NCBI GenBank assembly: GCA_902801175.1
Contig: CADCHF010000001.1
Span: forward strand, 62,001-126,000
Source: an uncultured Coriobacteriaceae bacterium
Lineage (GTDB): Bacteria; Actinomycetota; Coriobacteriia; Coriobacteriales; Atopobiaceae
DNA length: 64,000 nucleotides
Direction of reading: 5' to 3'
The notes beneath the pieces are model-generated. The model saw only the letters and a program-made list of their open reading frames with translations. It ran no database searches and was not told the DNA's origin. This document shows positions 25,183 through 33,591 of this stretch, one piece after another (position 1 is the first letter of the stretch; each line of letters starts with the position of its first letter). Made by a program: the position numbers and the translations under genes.

Positions 25183-26820
25183 CTATACGTAGGTTGAGCC
25201 CCGCTGCTGCTCGATGGACAGGATCGTGCTCACATTCTGCCGCTCGATCTCGGTGATGTCGGCCTCGTTGAACACATCGGAGGCAAGATACCAGCTCTTT
25301 GAGGCAAAGTACTCGCTCAGCTCGCCGCCCTCAAAGACGTAGCCGTGACGAGCATATATCTCGTTGCGAGCAATAAACAGATCGTGGTCAGAAAGGCCCT
25401 CGAGCTCCCAAGCCTCATAAGCGCGCGTCGAGGACTCGGGCAGGATGTACTCGCTCGCGTCACCTGGCTCCTGCGCCTGTGCCTCCGGGCTCGTTGTCTG
25501 CTGATCGCCGCTGCCCATAAAGGGTGGAACGTCACTTCGCAAGAGATTGGCGTCCTGATTGGCGGTCCCATCGGCGTCAATGGAGTGCAGCGTATCGGGA
25601 TCGTCATCAAGAAGGTAGAAGGCAATGTCACGCAGGTAGTAGCCCGAGCCCTCGATCTCTCCAGGACCAGAGCTCATGTGCTCCACGGAGCCAGCGTCCA
25701 CAAGCACCTGCGAAGCAATCTTGCCATCTGCGGCATAGACCTCCATGAGCCCGTCTTGCAGACGCCAGTAGCGACCGTCAAAGGTGCGACCGGTCTTCCA
25801 CCATCCGTTGAGACTCGAGATGACACGGTCGGCTTCGTCCTTTGAGACAGCCTTGCTCACAACGACAGAGCCGTCCTCCTGCTGACCGGCACCACCTCTG
25901 CCCCCAAAGAGCAGGCCATAACCGAGGATGAGCACGACCACCATCGCACCGCACACCACACCAGCGACAAGTGTCATGGGAACGCGGCTGCGCTCTCGCT
26001 CCGACGCACGACGGCGACCAACCCACGGGTCAAGGATGTAGCGCCCCTCGATCTCGTCCTCGCCCATCCACGCTTCCTGCTCGTCACCTGCGTCTGAGGC
26101 CTGACGGCGCGCCGAAAGGAACTCAGGAACAGAGCCCTCGTGATTGCCCTCAGGAGCCTCGTCCTCGGTGGACTCTACGGCAGGCGCCTCTTCTTCATGC
26201 TCGCGCGCGTCGGTATGCCCGGCCTCGCCTTGCTCGACAGCCTCAGGCACCTCTGCGTCATCCAACAGTTTGGGCCCACTGTCATCTTGACCTGCTTCGG
26301 CGAGGTCCTCCTCGCTCATCAGCTGCGTTTTGTCCGACGGCTCTTCGCCAAAAACCTGCTCGCCCTCGTCCGTGCTTGCGGTCGCACCATCTTTGTCGGG
26401 CTCTGAGCTCACATTGGCATCTGGCTCCCCTACAACAGATTCAGGCTCATCCTCTGTCACGGGGGTATCCCCGACCCCAGGAGCTCCTTGAGCTGCGACA
26501 TCGTCCGCCTCAGCTGGCCCCTCGCCTTGGCTGCCAACCACTTCGACCATGCTGATCGGCTTTGTCGCGTTTGCCTCTGCCACCGTGGACGCCACATCCA
26601 TCGCCACGGTCATCTCATCGGTCATGCTGCGAGTCGGGACATCGCCTTGGGCGAACTCTTGCGCTGCGTCATCGTCTGCCCACAGCGGCTCAACAAAGCT
26701 GCTGTCGGGGTCAAGGCGCTCAATGGGGTCTTCGGTTGGGACAGCGGGCACCCTAGAGCCACACTTCTCGCAGAAGTGGGCCCACTCCGGAAGCCTTGTA
26801 CCACAGTTGCCGCAATACAT
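25183..26820 (-). CDS. Zinc-ribbon membrane protein with C-terminal YARHG domain
   Basis: 545 residues: a zinc ribbon with Cys3, Cys6, Cys17 and Cys20; a long acidic, disordered stretch (about 25-260) rich in Glu, Asp, Ala and Ser; a membrane helix at about 282-304; an extracytoplasmic domain; and a YARHG domain near the end (FIARNEIYARHGYVFEGGEL). YARHG domains occur in outer-facing proteins, probably in cell-wall contexts. Role unknown. The ATG at 26820 is chosen because the ribbon begins immediately; its Shine-Dalgarno is weak. Confidence 0.85.
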   Translation of the reverse strand: MYCGNCGTRLPEWAHFCEKCGSRVPAVPTEDPIERLDPDSSFVEPLWADDDAAQEFAQGDVPTRSMTDEMTVAMDVASTVAEANATKPISMVEVVGSQGEGPAEADDVAAQGAPGVGDTPVTEDEPESVVGEPDANVSSEPDKDGATASTDEGEQVFGEEPSDKTQLMSEEDLAEAGQDDSGPKLLDDAEVPEAVEQGEAGHTDAREHEEEAPAVESTEDEAPEGNHEGSVPEFLSARRQASDAGDEQEAWMGEDEIEGRYILDPWVGRRRASERERSRVPMTLVAGVVCGAMVVVLILGYGLLFGGRGGAGQQEDGSVVVSKAVSKDEADRVISSLNGWWKTGRTFDGRYWRLQDGLMEVYAADGKIASQVLVDAGSVEHMSSGPGEIEGSGYYLRDIAFYLLDDDPDTLHSIDADGTANQDANLLRSDVPPFMGSGDQQTTSPEAQAQEPGDASEYILPESSTRAYEAWELEGLSDHDLFIARNEIYARHGYVFEGGELSEYFASKSWYLASDVFNEADITEIERQNVSTILSIEQQRGSTYV

Positions 26821-27048
26821 AGTTCGCCAATCGCCGAAGACGCATATGACAAAGCTAACACATGCACGGCCCATTTGACCTTATGTTTTGCCACGTATGG
26901 GGGAGGTATTACGATGTTTGGCCGCCATTGCTTGGCCATAATTGGGCTCCCAAGGCCGCCGGTGGCCTCCAGGCATGCCAACGCACCTCAAAAAGAGGCC
27001 AAAAGCACCTCAATTGTGGGCCCCAAGACCTAGGGACAGGGCCGACCG

Positions 27049-27996
27049 CTAGGCAAGCAGGAAGTAGACCAGGACAACAATGCCAAGCACGATGCGATAC
27101 CAGCCAAACGGCTTAAAGTCATGCTTGCGCACAAAGCCCATGAGGAAGCGGATTGACAGGAGCGACACCACAAAGGCGACGGCGCATCCAACGCCTAGAA
27201 TCTGCCACTCTGCCAGCGCAAAGGTGTTGCCCTTGAGGAAGAACTTCACCAGACGCAAGGCGCTGGCGCCAAACATGACCGGGATCGCCAGGAAGAACGT
27301 GAACTCCGCGGCCACCGAGCGCGAGCAGCCAAGCAGCAGGCCGCCAATGATGGTCGAGCCAGAGCGCGAGGTGCCCGGCACAATAGACAGTATCTGGAAG
27401 ATGCCAATGCCTATTGCCGTGGGCCAATCGAGGTCTTCGATGGAGGTGACGCGCGCAAGCTCATCGGCCCGCTCGGTAGTGGTTCCACCAACGTTGACCT
27501 GCGCCGCAAGATGACGCGGACGCTCCGTTGGCCTTGCCTCGAGTCTGGCGACCCTGCGCTCCCTCGACCGCTCAATGAGGATGAAGGCCACGCCGTAGAC
27601 AATGAGCGCGCACGCAATGACGTAGGGGCTGCCCAGGTGCTCCTCCATCCAATCGTCGAGAGGGATGCCCACGGCGGCAGCCGGAACGCAAGCCACCACG
27701 ACCTTTGCCCACAGCGACCATGTTGCGCGCCGGGCCGCATCGTCCTTCTTGCGCGAGAAGGGATTGAGCTTCTCAAAGAAGAGGACGCAGACCGCGAGGA
27801 TCGCCCCAAGCTGGATCACCACAAGGAACATGTCCCAGAAGTCGCGCGAGACATCGAGCGTCACAAACTGGTTCAACAGGAGCATGTGGCCTGTTGACGA
27901 GACAGGCAGCCACTCGGTGATGCCCTCAACGATGCCAAACAGCACCGCCTTCAAGATCTCTATCCATTCCACCGCTCGGTCCCCCATCGTCGACAT
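27049..27996 (-). CDS. uppP: Undecaprenyl-diphosphatase (BacA family)
   Basis: Dephosphorylates undecaprenyl pyrophosphate to recycle the cell-wall lipid carrier; confers bacitracin resistance. 315 residues with the catalytic motifs EGITEWLPVSSTGH and PGTSRSGSTI plus eight membrane segments. A charged loop of about 50 residues (ERSRERRVARLEARPTERPR and following) makes it longer than typical 270-residue members. Start at 27996 or codon 4; no strong ribosome-binding site decides. Confidence 0.95.
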   Translation of the reverse strand: MSTMGDRAVEWIEILKAVLFGIVEGITEWLPVSSTGHMLLLNQFVTLDVSRDFWDMFLVVIQLGAILAVCVLFFEKLNPFSRKKDDAARRATWSLWAKVVVACVPAAAVGIPLDDWMEEHLGSPYVIACALIVYGVAFILIERSRERRVARLEARPTERPRHLAAQVNVGGTTTERADELARVTSIEDLDWPTAIGIGIFQILSIVPGTSRSGSTIIGGLLLGCSRSVAAEFTFFLAIPVMFGASALRLVKFFLKGNTFALAEWQILGVGCAVAFVVSLLSIRFLMGFVRKHDFKPFGWYRIVLGIVVLVYFLLA

Positions 27997-28195
27997 TGTT
28001 TTTAGGTAACCTGCCCGTTTATTGGACGGTCAAAAAACGATACAACATAGCTCGTCTGTGCGCACGCACACCGCAAAAATAAGGCCAGATAGACCACCTA
28101 CTCGTGGAATAACGATGGGATTTGGGACACAGCTGTAAGATTATGAGTCACTGGACTTAAATCCAGCGTCCCTGTCCCCGGAGAAAGAGGTGCCC

Positions 28196-29335
28196 GTGCG
28201 ACGACCGGCACAGCACATTACCACGCTTGCGGTGGCTACCGCGGTCGCAGGTCTCTGCGTTTTTGCAAGGCCCGCCATTGGCTTTGCTGCAACTTACGAG
28301 GAGCTGCAGCAGCAGGTTGAGGACTCAACCGCCGCCTATGAAGAGGCCCTTGCCAACGTCGATCAGATTCAAGGCGAGATTGGCGAGAACGAGGAGCAGA
28401 TTGCCCAGATCGAGGCTGAGCTCCCCGACCAGCGTGCCAAGGCTGCAGAGTCGCTGCGCACGCTCTACAAGATGCAACAGTCATCCGGTGGCCTCATCGA
28501 CCTCATCCTCTCCACCGACAACTTCAACGACTTCGTTGCCACTATCACCTACCTTGACCGCATCCAGAGCAAGAACGTCTCTGAGCTTGAGAGCCTGGCT
28601 TCCATGGAGGCGGAGCTCCAGCAGGCCAAGGACACCCTGAGCGCTCGCAAGGCTCAGGCAACCAAGGAGGCAGAGGCCGCACGCCAGGCACAGCAGGAGG
28701 CCCTCGACGCACGCGAGGAAGTGCGCCAGCAGGCAATTGCGCAGGCAGAGGCCGAGCGAGCTGCTGCCGAGGCCGCCATCGCCCAGGCACAGGCCGAGGA
28801 GGGCAAGACCTTTACCACCTCCAGCGGCCAGGAGGCCACCGTTAGCACGCCAAAGGACAGCACCTCCCCCGCCGAGACGGTTGTTGACACCCCCGCCGAG
28901 CAAAAGGAGACCGAGACTCCCGCGGCGGAGCAGCCCGCCGAGCAGCCCGCACAAGAGCAGCCGGTTGCCTCCGAAAGGGACGCATTTGTGAACAAGTGGG
29001 CGCCGCGCATCGACGCGTATCTGGCCGGCTCCCCGCTTGGTGGCCATGGCAGGACCTTTGCGGAGGCAGCTTGGGACTACAACGTTGACCCGCGCTGGTC
29101 TCCCGCCATCTCCTGCATCGAGAGCTCCAAGGGCGCCATCTGCTTTAGGCCCTACAACGCCTGGGGCTGGGGCAGCTCGAGCTGGGGCGACTGGGACAGC
29201 GCCATCCGCAGCCACGTTGCCGGACTCTCGGCGGGCTATGGCTACACCATCTCTCCCTCTGCCGCCCAGAAGTACTGCCCGCCCACTTGGCAGGACTGGT
29301 ACTCGTCGGTACTTGCAGAGATGAACAGCATTTAG
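28196..29335 (+). CDS. Secreted coiled-coil protein with lysozyme-like C-terminal domain
   Basis: 379 residues from the GTG at 28196, with GAGG 5 nt upstream; a GTG at 28190 overlaps that ribosome-binding sequence and is less likely. A signal peptide (residues about 1-30, ending GFAA) precedes a long coiled coil like the PcsB/RipA N-terminus, a Thr/Pro/Glu/Gln-rich linker, and a lysozyme-like domain from about 265 with candidate catalytic Glu309 in ISCIESSKG and WGWGSSSWGDW. It is probably a peptidoglycan hydrolase, perhaps for cell separation. A terminator follows. Confidence 0.88.
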   Translation: MRRPAQHITTLAVATAVAGLCVFARPAIGFAATYEELQQQVEDSTAAYEEALANVDQIQGEIGENEEQIAQIEAELPDQRAKAAESLRTLYKMQQSSGGLIDLILSTDNFNDFVATITYLDRIQSKNVSELESLASMEAELQQAKDTLSARKAQATKEAEAARQAQQEALDAREEVRQQAIAQAEAERAAAEAAIAQAQAEEGKTFTTSSGQEATVSTPKDSTSPAETVVDTPAEQKETETPAAEQPAEQPAQEQPVASERDAFVNKWAPRIDAYLAGSPLGGHGRTFAEAAWDYNVDPRWSPAISCIESSKGAICFRPYNAWGWGSSSWGDWDSAIRSHVAGLSAGYGYTISPSAAQKYCPPTWQDWYSSVLAEMNSI

Positions 29336-29361
29336 TGGTTGTTGCATAGCACATCGTTCAA

Positions 29362-29387
29362 GGGGGCGTCGGTTGATGCCCCCTTTT
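29362..29387 (+). terminator. Intrinsic terminator after the lysozyme-like gene
   Basis: GGGGGC/GCCCCC hairpin with a 10-nt loop followed by CTTTTC, 27 bp after the stop codon. Confidence 0.82.
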
Positions 29388-29448
29388 CATATGCGTACTC
29401 ACCGCAAGCGCCAAAGCCAGAGCGTACCTTTTCATGGCATAGGAAGCT

Positions 29449-29521
29449 GGTCGCCTAAAACTCGCATTCGCCTCAGCGGAACCCTTGGGTTTGCAAGGCC
29501 AAATGCGAGTTTTAGGCGACC
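29449..29521. repeat. 73-bp palindrome with perfect 20-bp arms
   Basis: Arms 29449-29468 and 29502-29521 are exact reverse complements (starting GGTCGCCTAAAACTCGC) around a 33-nt loop that itself can pair (CCTTGGGTTTGCAAGG). No T-run follows and a terminator is already present upstream, so a simple terminator is unlikely. The remainder of 29388-29797 shows no gene I can support. Confidence 0.85.
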
Positions 29522-29797
29522 GCGTTTGTATGCAGGACATAGCCGGAACAGAGTGAGCCTCTATATTAACAGAGAGCGGGACCAAGATGCGCTCCATATC
29601 GAGAGGTCTTCCAACACGCTCTGGCGGTCGTTAGCAGGCAGCACGCCAGCTCGAAAGCTCTCCAAAGGTCTCAAACGCACGAACGACCCGTCAACAGTTC
29701 ATGGGTTGCCCGTCCCCCACCACGTCTTTACTCGCAAATGGGTAAAGTATCCCCTATGACACTTCTGGCGCGATGCGCCCATACTTCCGGAGGCCAT

Positions 29798-32740
29798 ATG
29801 AGCGAAACCACCTGTCCCACCGACCGCTTTGCCACGCCTGACCCCGCGCTAGCCGTTGGCACCATCCATCAAGGCTTTACCGTTGTTGCGACAGAGCCGC
29901 TTTCCGAGCTCTCGGGCACGGCCTATGTGATGCGCCACAACGCCACCGGCGCCAGGCTGCTCTGGCTCGCCACGGCAGACACCAACCGTTCCTTTGCCAT
30001 TGCTTTCAAGACCCCGCCGGCAGACGACACCGGTGTCTTCCATATCCTTGAGCACTCGGTGCTGTGCGGCTCCGACCGCTTCCCCGTCAAGGAGCCGTTT
30101 GTTGACCTGCTCAAGAGCTCGATGCAGACCTTCTTGAACGCCCTCACCTTCCCCGACAAGACGATGTACCCGGTCTCGTCAACCAACGTTGCCGACCTCG
30201 AGAACCTCATGGACGTTTACCTTGACGCGGTCCTGCATCCGGCCATCTACAACCGCCCGCGCATCTTTGAGCAGGAGGGCTGGCACTACGAGCTTACCGA
30301 CGACCAGCTCGTCTATAACGGCGTGGTCTTCAACGAGATGAAGGGCGCGCTCTCGGACCCCGATGACGTTGCGCTCATGCACCTCGAGCGAGCCCTGTTC
30401 CCCGACACGCCCTATCGCTTTGAGTCGGGCGGCCATCCGCGCGCGATTCCCACGCTCACCTACGAGCGCTTCATCGACCATCACGCGCGCCACTACAACC
30501 TGCCCAACAGCTACACCATCCTCTATGGTGACATTGACATCGAGCGCGAGCTGGCCTTTGTGGGCGAGCGCTTTGACGCCGCGCGGCCGGTTGCCGGCGA
30601 GGCCAACCCCCTGCCGTTGCAGGCCCCCGTTACGGGCCCCATCACGCAGGTAAAGATGGCCACCGACCCGAGCAATGCGTCGGTCACGCTCGGCTACGTC
30701 TTGGGCACCTCCGCAGACCGCGAGCGCGTCCTTGCCACCGACGTCCTGCTTGACGTGCTTGCTGGCTCCAACGAGGCGCCGCTCAAGCGTGCCGTGCTCG
30801 ACTCTGGCCTTGGCGATGACTTCAACGTCACCATTCTTGATGGGTTGCTGCAACCCCAGGTCCTGTTTGTGCTCAAGGGGGCCAAGCCCGGCGTTGCCAA
30901 TCAGTTCAAGCAGCTGGTAGAGGATGTCTGCGCGTCGCTCGTGAAGGACAAGATTCCAACCGACCGCACCGAGGCGGCTCTCGCCCAGGCGGAGTTCAAT
31001 CTGCGCGAGAACGACTGGGGCGGCTCGTACTCCGACGGCGTGGCCCTTTCCATCCAGGTCATGTCGAGCTGGCTCTATGACGACGATCGCCCCGTTGACT
31101 ATCTCCGCTACGAGCACGAGCTTGCCTCCATCGGCGCGGGCATTGGTAAGGGGTACTTTGAGCGTCTGCTCGACGAGCTGGTGTGCTCCAACAAGCATCA
31201 GGCGGGTATCGAGCTCATTGCGGTCGAAGAGGGCGACAGTGCCGAGGAGCAGGCAGAGCTTGCTCAGAAGAGGGCTGGAATGTCCGAGGCAGACGTACAG
31301 GCGATTCGCGACGAGGTTGCGGCGCTACGCGAGGAGCAGGAGCGTCCCGACACGCCCGAGGACCTCGCCAAGCTCCCTCACCTCACCGTGGCAGACATTG
31401 GGGACGCCCCCGCCGAGACTTCCGCTCGCTGGGTCAGCGCGCCACTGCCCTGCCTTGCCCATGAGCTTGACACGCACCGCATCGTCTACGCATACAACTA
31501 CTTTGACCTGCGCCGACTGAGCTTTGACGAGCTTCCCTATGCAACGCTTTTGTCCGACCTGCTCGGCCGTCTTGCCACAGAGCGCCTGAGCGCCGCAGAG
31601 CTCGACACCGTGGTCGAGAGGAATCTCGGTAACCTGAGCTTCTTCCCCGAGGTCTATGGCAAGGACGGCGATCCGGAGTTTGTGCGCCCGATGATGGTTG
31701 TTGGCGCGAGCTCGCTTTCGGAGAAGGTCTCTGACCTGGCCGCGCTTCCCGCAGAGGTCTGGTCGACCACGCGCTTTGACGACCTCGACCAGATTCACGA
31801 CATCGTGCAGCAGCGCAGGATCTCTATGGAGCGACAATTCCTTGGCGCTGGCCATTCGAGTGCCATCGCACGCCTCTCCTCCTATTACTGCAACATGTCC
31901 AAGGTCTCTGAGGCACTCTCGGGCGTTGACTACTACCTGTTTGTGAAGGACCTGCTCTCTCGCTGGGACGAGCTTGCGCCGGAGCTCCCCGCAAAGCTCG
32001 AGGCGCTTGCCAAGCGCATCTTTACTTCGGACGAGATGTTTGTCTCCATCACTGGGTCGGCAGAGGACCGCGATGCCTTCTGGAAGGAAGCCGGAACCCT
32101 TGGGCTGCCCGCCCTTGGCAGCGATGCCTGCGCGCACAAGCTGCAGGTCCCCACGCTACAGGTGAAGAACGAGGCCTTTGTCATCCCCTCAAACGTTTGT
32201 TACGTGGCCGAGGGACAGCCGCCGCTGACCATTGGCACCAACGATCATGGCTCTTGGAGCATCGCCTCGCGCGCTCTGTCGTATGACTATCTCTGGAACG
32301 AGGTCAGGGTGAAGGGCGGCGCCTACGGCACTGGCTTTAGGTACACGACCAACGGCCTCACGCAGTTCTGGTCTTATCGCGACCCAGGAGTGGACCCAAC
32401 CGTCGCTCGCTTTGAGAAGGCAGCCGACTGGCTCTCTCAGTGGGACCCCACCGAGAGCGACTTTGCGGGCTTTGTCGTTTCCGTTGTCGCCAAGCACGAC
32501 GCGCCCCTCAAGCCTCGCCAGCTCGCTCGCAGGCAGGACTCGCTCGTCATCAACGAGCGTCCCGAAGGCTATCGCGACATGGTGAGGGCACAGCAGCTGG
32601 CAGTGACACCTGCGGCCATTCGTGACCTTGTAGGCGATATCGAGGGACTCTCTGACAGGAGGGGCTTCTGCGTCTTTGGAAGCCGCGAGCTCGTCGAGGC
32701 AAGCAGGCTCGACCTGACCGTAGTGGACCTGCTGAGCTAG
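29798..32740 (+). CDS. M16C zinc metalloprotease (PreP/insulinase-like)
   Basis: 980 residues. Inverted zinc site HILEH at 82-86 and the distal Glu in FNEMKGALSD; the two-half architecture with M16C-associated region matches presequence-protease-type enzymes, which degrade short peptides inside a closed chamber. There is no signal peptide; a cytosolic peptide-degrading role is likely. The ATG at 29798 has CCGGAGG upstream. It is a single-gene unit with a strong terminator. Confidence 0.95.
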   Translation: MSETTCPTDRFATPDPALAVGTIHQGFTVVATEPLSELSGTAYVMRHNATGARLLWLATADTNRSFAIAFKTPPADDTGVFHILEHSVLCGSDRFPVKEPFVDLLKSSMQTFLNALTFPDKTMYPVSSTNVADLENLMDVYLDAVLHPAIYNRPRIFEQEGWHYELTDDQLVYNGVVFNEMKGALSDPDDVALMHLERALFPDTPYRFESGGHPRAIPTLTYERFIDHHARHYNLPNSYTILYGDIDIERELAFVGERFDAARPVAGEANPLPLQAPVTGPITQVKMATDPSNASVTLGYVLGTSADRERVLATDVLLDVLAGSNEAPLKRAVLDSGLGDDFNVTILDGLLQPQVLFVLKGAKPGVANQFKQLVEDVCASLVKDKIPTDRTEAALAQAEFNLRENDWGGSYSDGVALSIQVMSSWLYDDDRPVDYLRYEHELASIGAGIGKGYFERLLDELVCSNKHQAGIELIAVEEGDSAEEQAELAQKRAGMSEADVQAIRDEVAALREEQERPDTPEDLAKLPHLTVADIGDAPAETSARWVSAPLPCLAHELDTHRIVYAYNYFDLRRLSFDELPYATLLSDLLGRLATERLSAAELDTVVERNLGNLSFFPEVYGKDGDPEFVRPMMVVGASSLSEKVSDLAALPAEVWSTTRFDDLDQIHDIVQQRRISMERQFLGAGHSSAIARLSSYYCNMSKVSEALSGVDYYLFVKDLLSRWDELAPELPAKLEALAKRIFTSDEMFVSITGSAEDRDAFWKEAGTLGLPALGSDACAHKLQVPTLQVKNEAFVIPSNVCYVAEGQPPLTIGTNDHGSWSIASRALSYDYLWNEVRVKGGAYGTGFRYTTNGLTQFWSYRDPGVDPTVARFEKAADWLSQWDPTESDFAGFVVSVVAKHDAPLKPRQLARRQDSLVINERPEGYRDMVRAQQLAVTPAAIRDLVGDIEGLSDRRGFCVFGSRELVEASRLDLTVVDLLS

Positions 32741-32763
32741 GACAGAAAAGACAGATTGTTTGA

Positions 32764-32797
32764 GGGGGCCAGGCGCACCGGTGCGTCTGGCCCCCTT
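32764..32797 (+). terminator. Intrinsic terminator after the M16C protease gene
   Basis: Long hairpin GGGGGCCAGGCGCAC / GTGCGTCTGGCCCCC with one G-T pair and a short loop, followed by TTGCG, 23 bp after the stop. Confidence 0.85.
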
Positions 32798-32822
32798 GCG
32801 TTGGAGACGGTACTCCACGCAG

Positions 32823-32945
32823 GGCGTGTCAGGGGGGACGCATAATTTGAGGCTCGCTCGTCCTGCTGTCAGTCACTCTCGAAAGGCGTGTCAGGGGGAC
32901 GCATAATTTGAGGCTCGCTCGTCCTGCTGTCAGTCACTCTCGAAA
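32823..32945. repeat. Two tandem 61-62-bp repeat units
   Basis: Units 32823-32884 and 32885-32945 are identical except for one extra G. Each starts GGCGTGTCAGGGGG and runs into a GAGGCTCGCTCGTCCTG segment. The next copy, at 32946, shares the first 26 bases and then changes into the left arm of the palindrome that follows. Confidence 0.95.
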
Positions 32946-33075
32946 GGCGTGTCAGGGGGACGTATAATTTGACACACTCGGAAACCCGATCGTCCAGATG
33001 TTGGCCACTCTTGAAGGTTCATCTGTCATTGCGGCCTGATTGAGTGTGTCAAATTATACGTCCCCCTGACACGCC
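32946..33075. repeat. 130-bp palindromic element, perfect 34-bp arms, 62-nt loop
   Basis: Left arm 32946-32979 and right arm 33042-33075 are exact reverse complements (34/34); the arm core is GTCAGGGGGACGTAT and ends TTTGACACACTC. The 62-nt loop has no clear coding signal. A near copy with a different loop of the same length lies at 46338-46471. Confidence 0.95.
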
Positions 33076-33102
33076 CGCAGGTCGATACCCGGCCCCAACC
33101 AG

Positions 33103-33134
33103 GAGGTGTGTCGGTACATCCCCGCTGACACACC
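33103..33134. repeat. Short derivative of the GTGTCA palindrome
   Basis: GGTGTGTC is followed by the reverse complement of the element arm (GTACATCCCCGCTGACACACC, one base over many to list fully), forming a small hairpin with 8-bp GGTGTGTC/GACACACC ends. It looks like a deleted copy of the element at 32946 or 46338. The following stretch, 33135-33400, shows no gene. Confidence 0.7.
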
Positions 33135-33410
33135 CTCTCGCAGGTCAAACGTGAACGCGAGCCAGATCCCTCGTCTCCGTCCAAAAGGAACCGCCCCCAA
33201 TGGACGGGCTGGGCGTCTTCAAAAGTCCTCCATTTCACCCGCCAGCGACGATGCGTAAACGGGGACTTTGGCTTTTTTGAGTCACCGCAGGTAGAGCTTA
33301 ATGCGACAAAATGGCGGCACTTATGGTGCCAAAACTGGCATAGAATTCCCTGAATTTATTTGTCTGTAATGTTTTTCTGAGTGCCCTTTTCCTACCTGCG
33401 GCGATTCAAG

Positions 33411-33461
33411 TTATCTACAGACTATCAACGTACTTCTCAACAACATGTAGTGTTATCAACA
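33411..33461. promoter_or_regulatory. Two DnaA-box-like nonamers upstream of nrdD
   Basis: TTATCTACA (33411-33419) and TTATCAACA (33453-33461) each differ by one base from the consensus DnaA box TTATCCACA and lie 42 bp apart. Between and beyond them are partly palindromic stretches (CAACATGTAGTGTT at 33441 and CATAGTATGTTG at 33486) that weakly resemble NrdR boxes. Control of nrd genes by DnaA or NrdR is known in other bacteria; here it is inference. Confidence 0.4.
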
Positions 33462-33591
33462 CCAACGCGACACAAGAAGTTGTGTCATAGTATGTTGCGC
33501 ACACAACAGGCACCTCTGAGATCGGCCCATAAATGTAGTGCTCAGGTGGCCCTTTTACCCATGGCAAAACGCAACCCGCGAGGAGACAGAC

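Noticed and set aside
28000-28195. c-di-AMP (ydaO) or other riboswitch before the lysozyme-like gene
   Set aside because: Gene type would fit, but I could not match the conserved ydaO core in this leader.
29738-29797. Upstream extension of the M16 protease (ATG at 29738)
   Set aside because: CCGGAGG and the conserved N-terminus point to the ATG at 29798.
32823-33075. CRISPR array
   Set aside because: Units are contiguous without spacers and number only two to three; no cas genes nearby.
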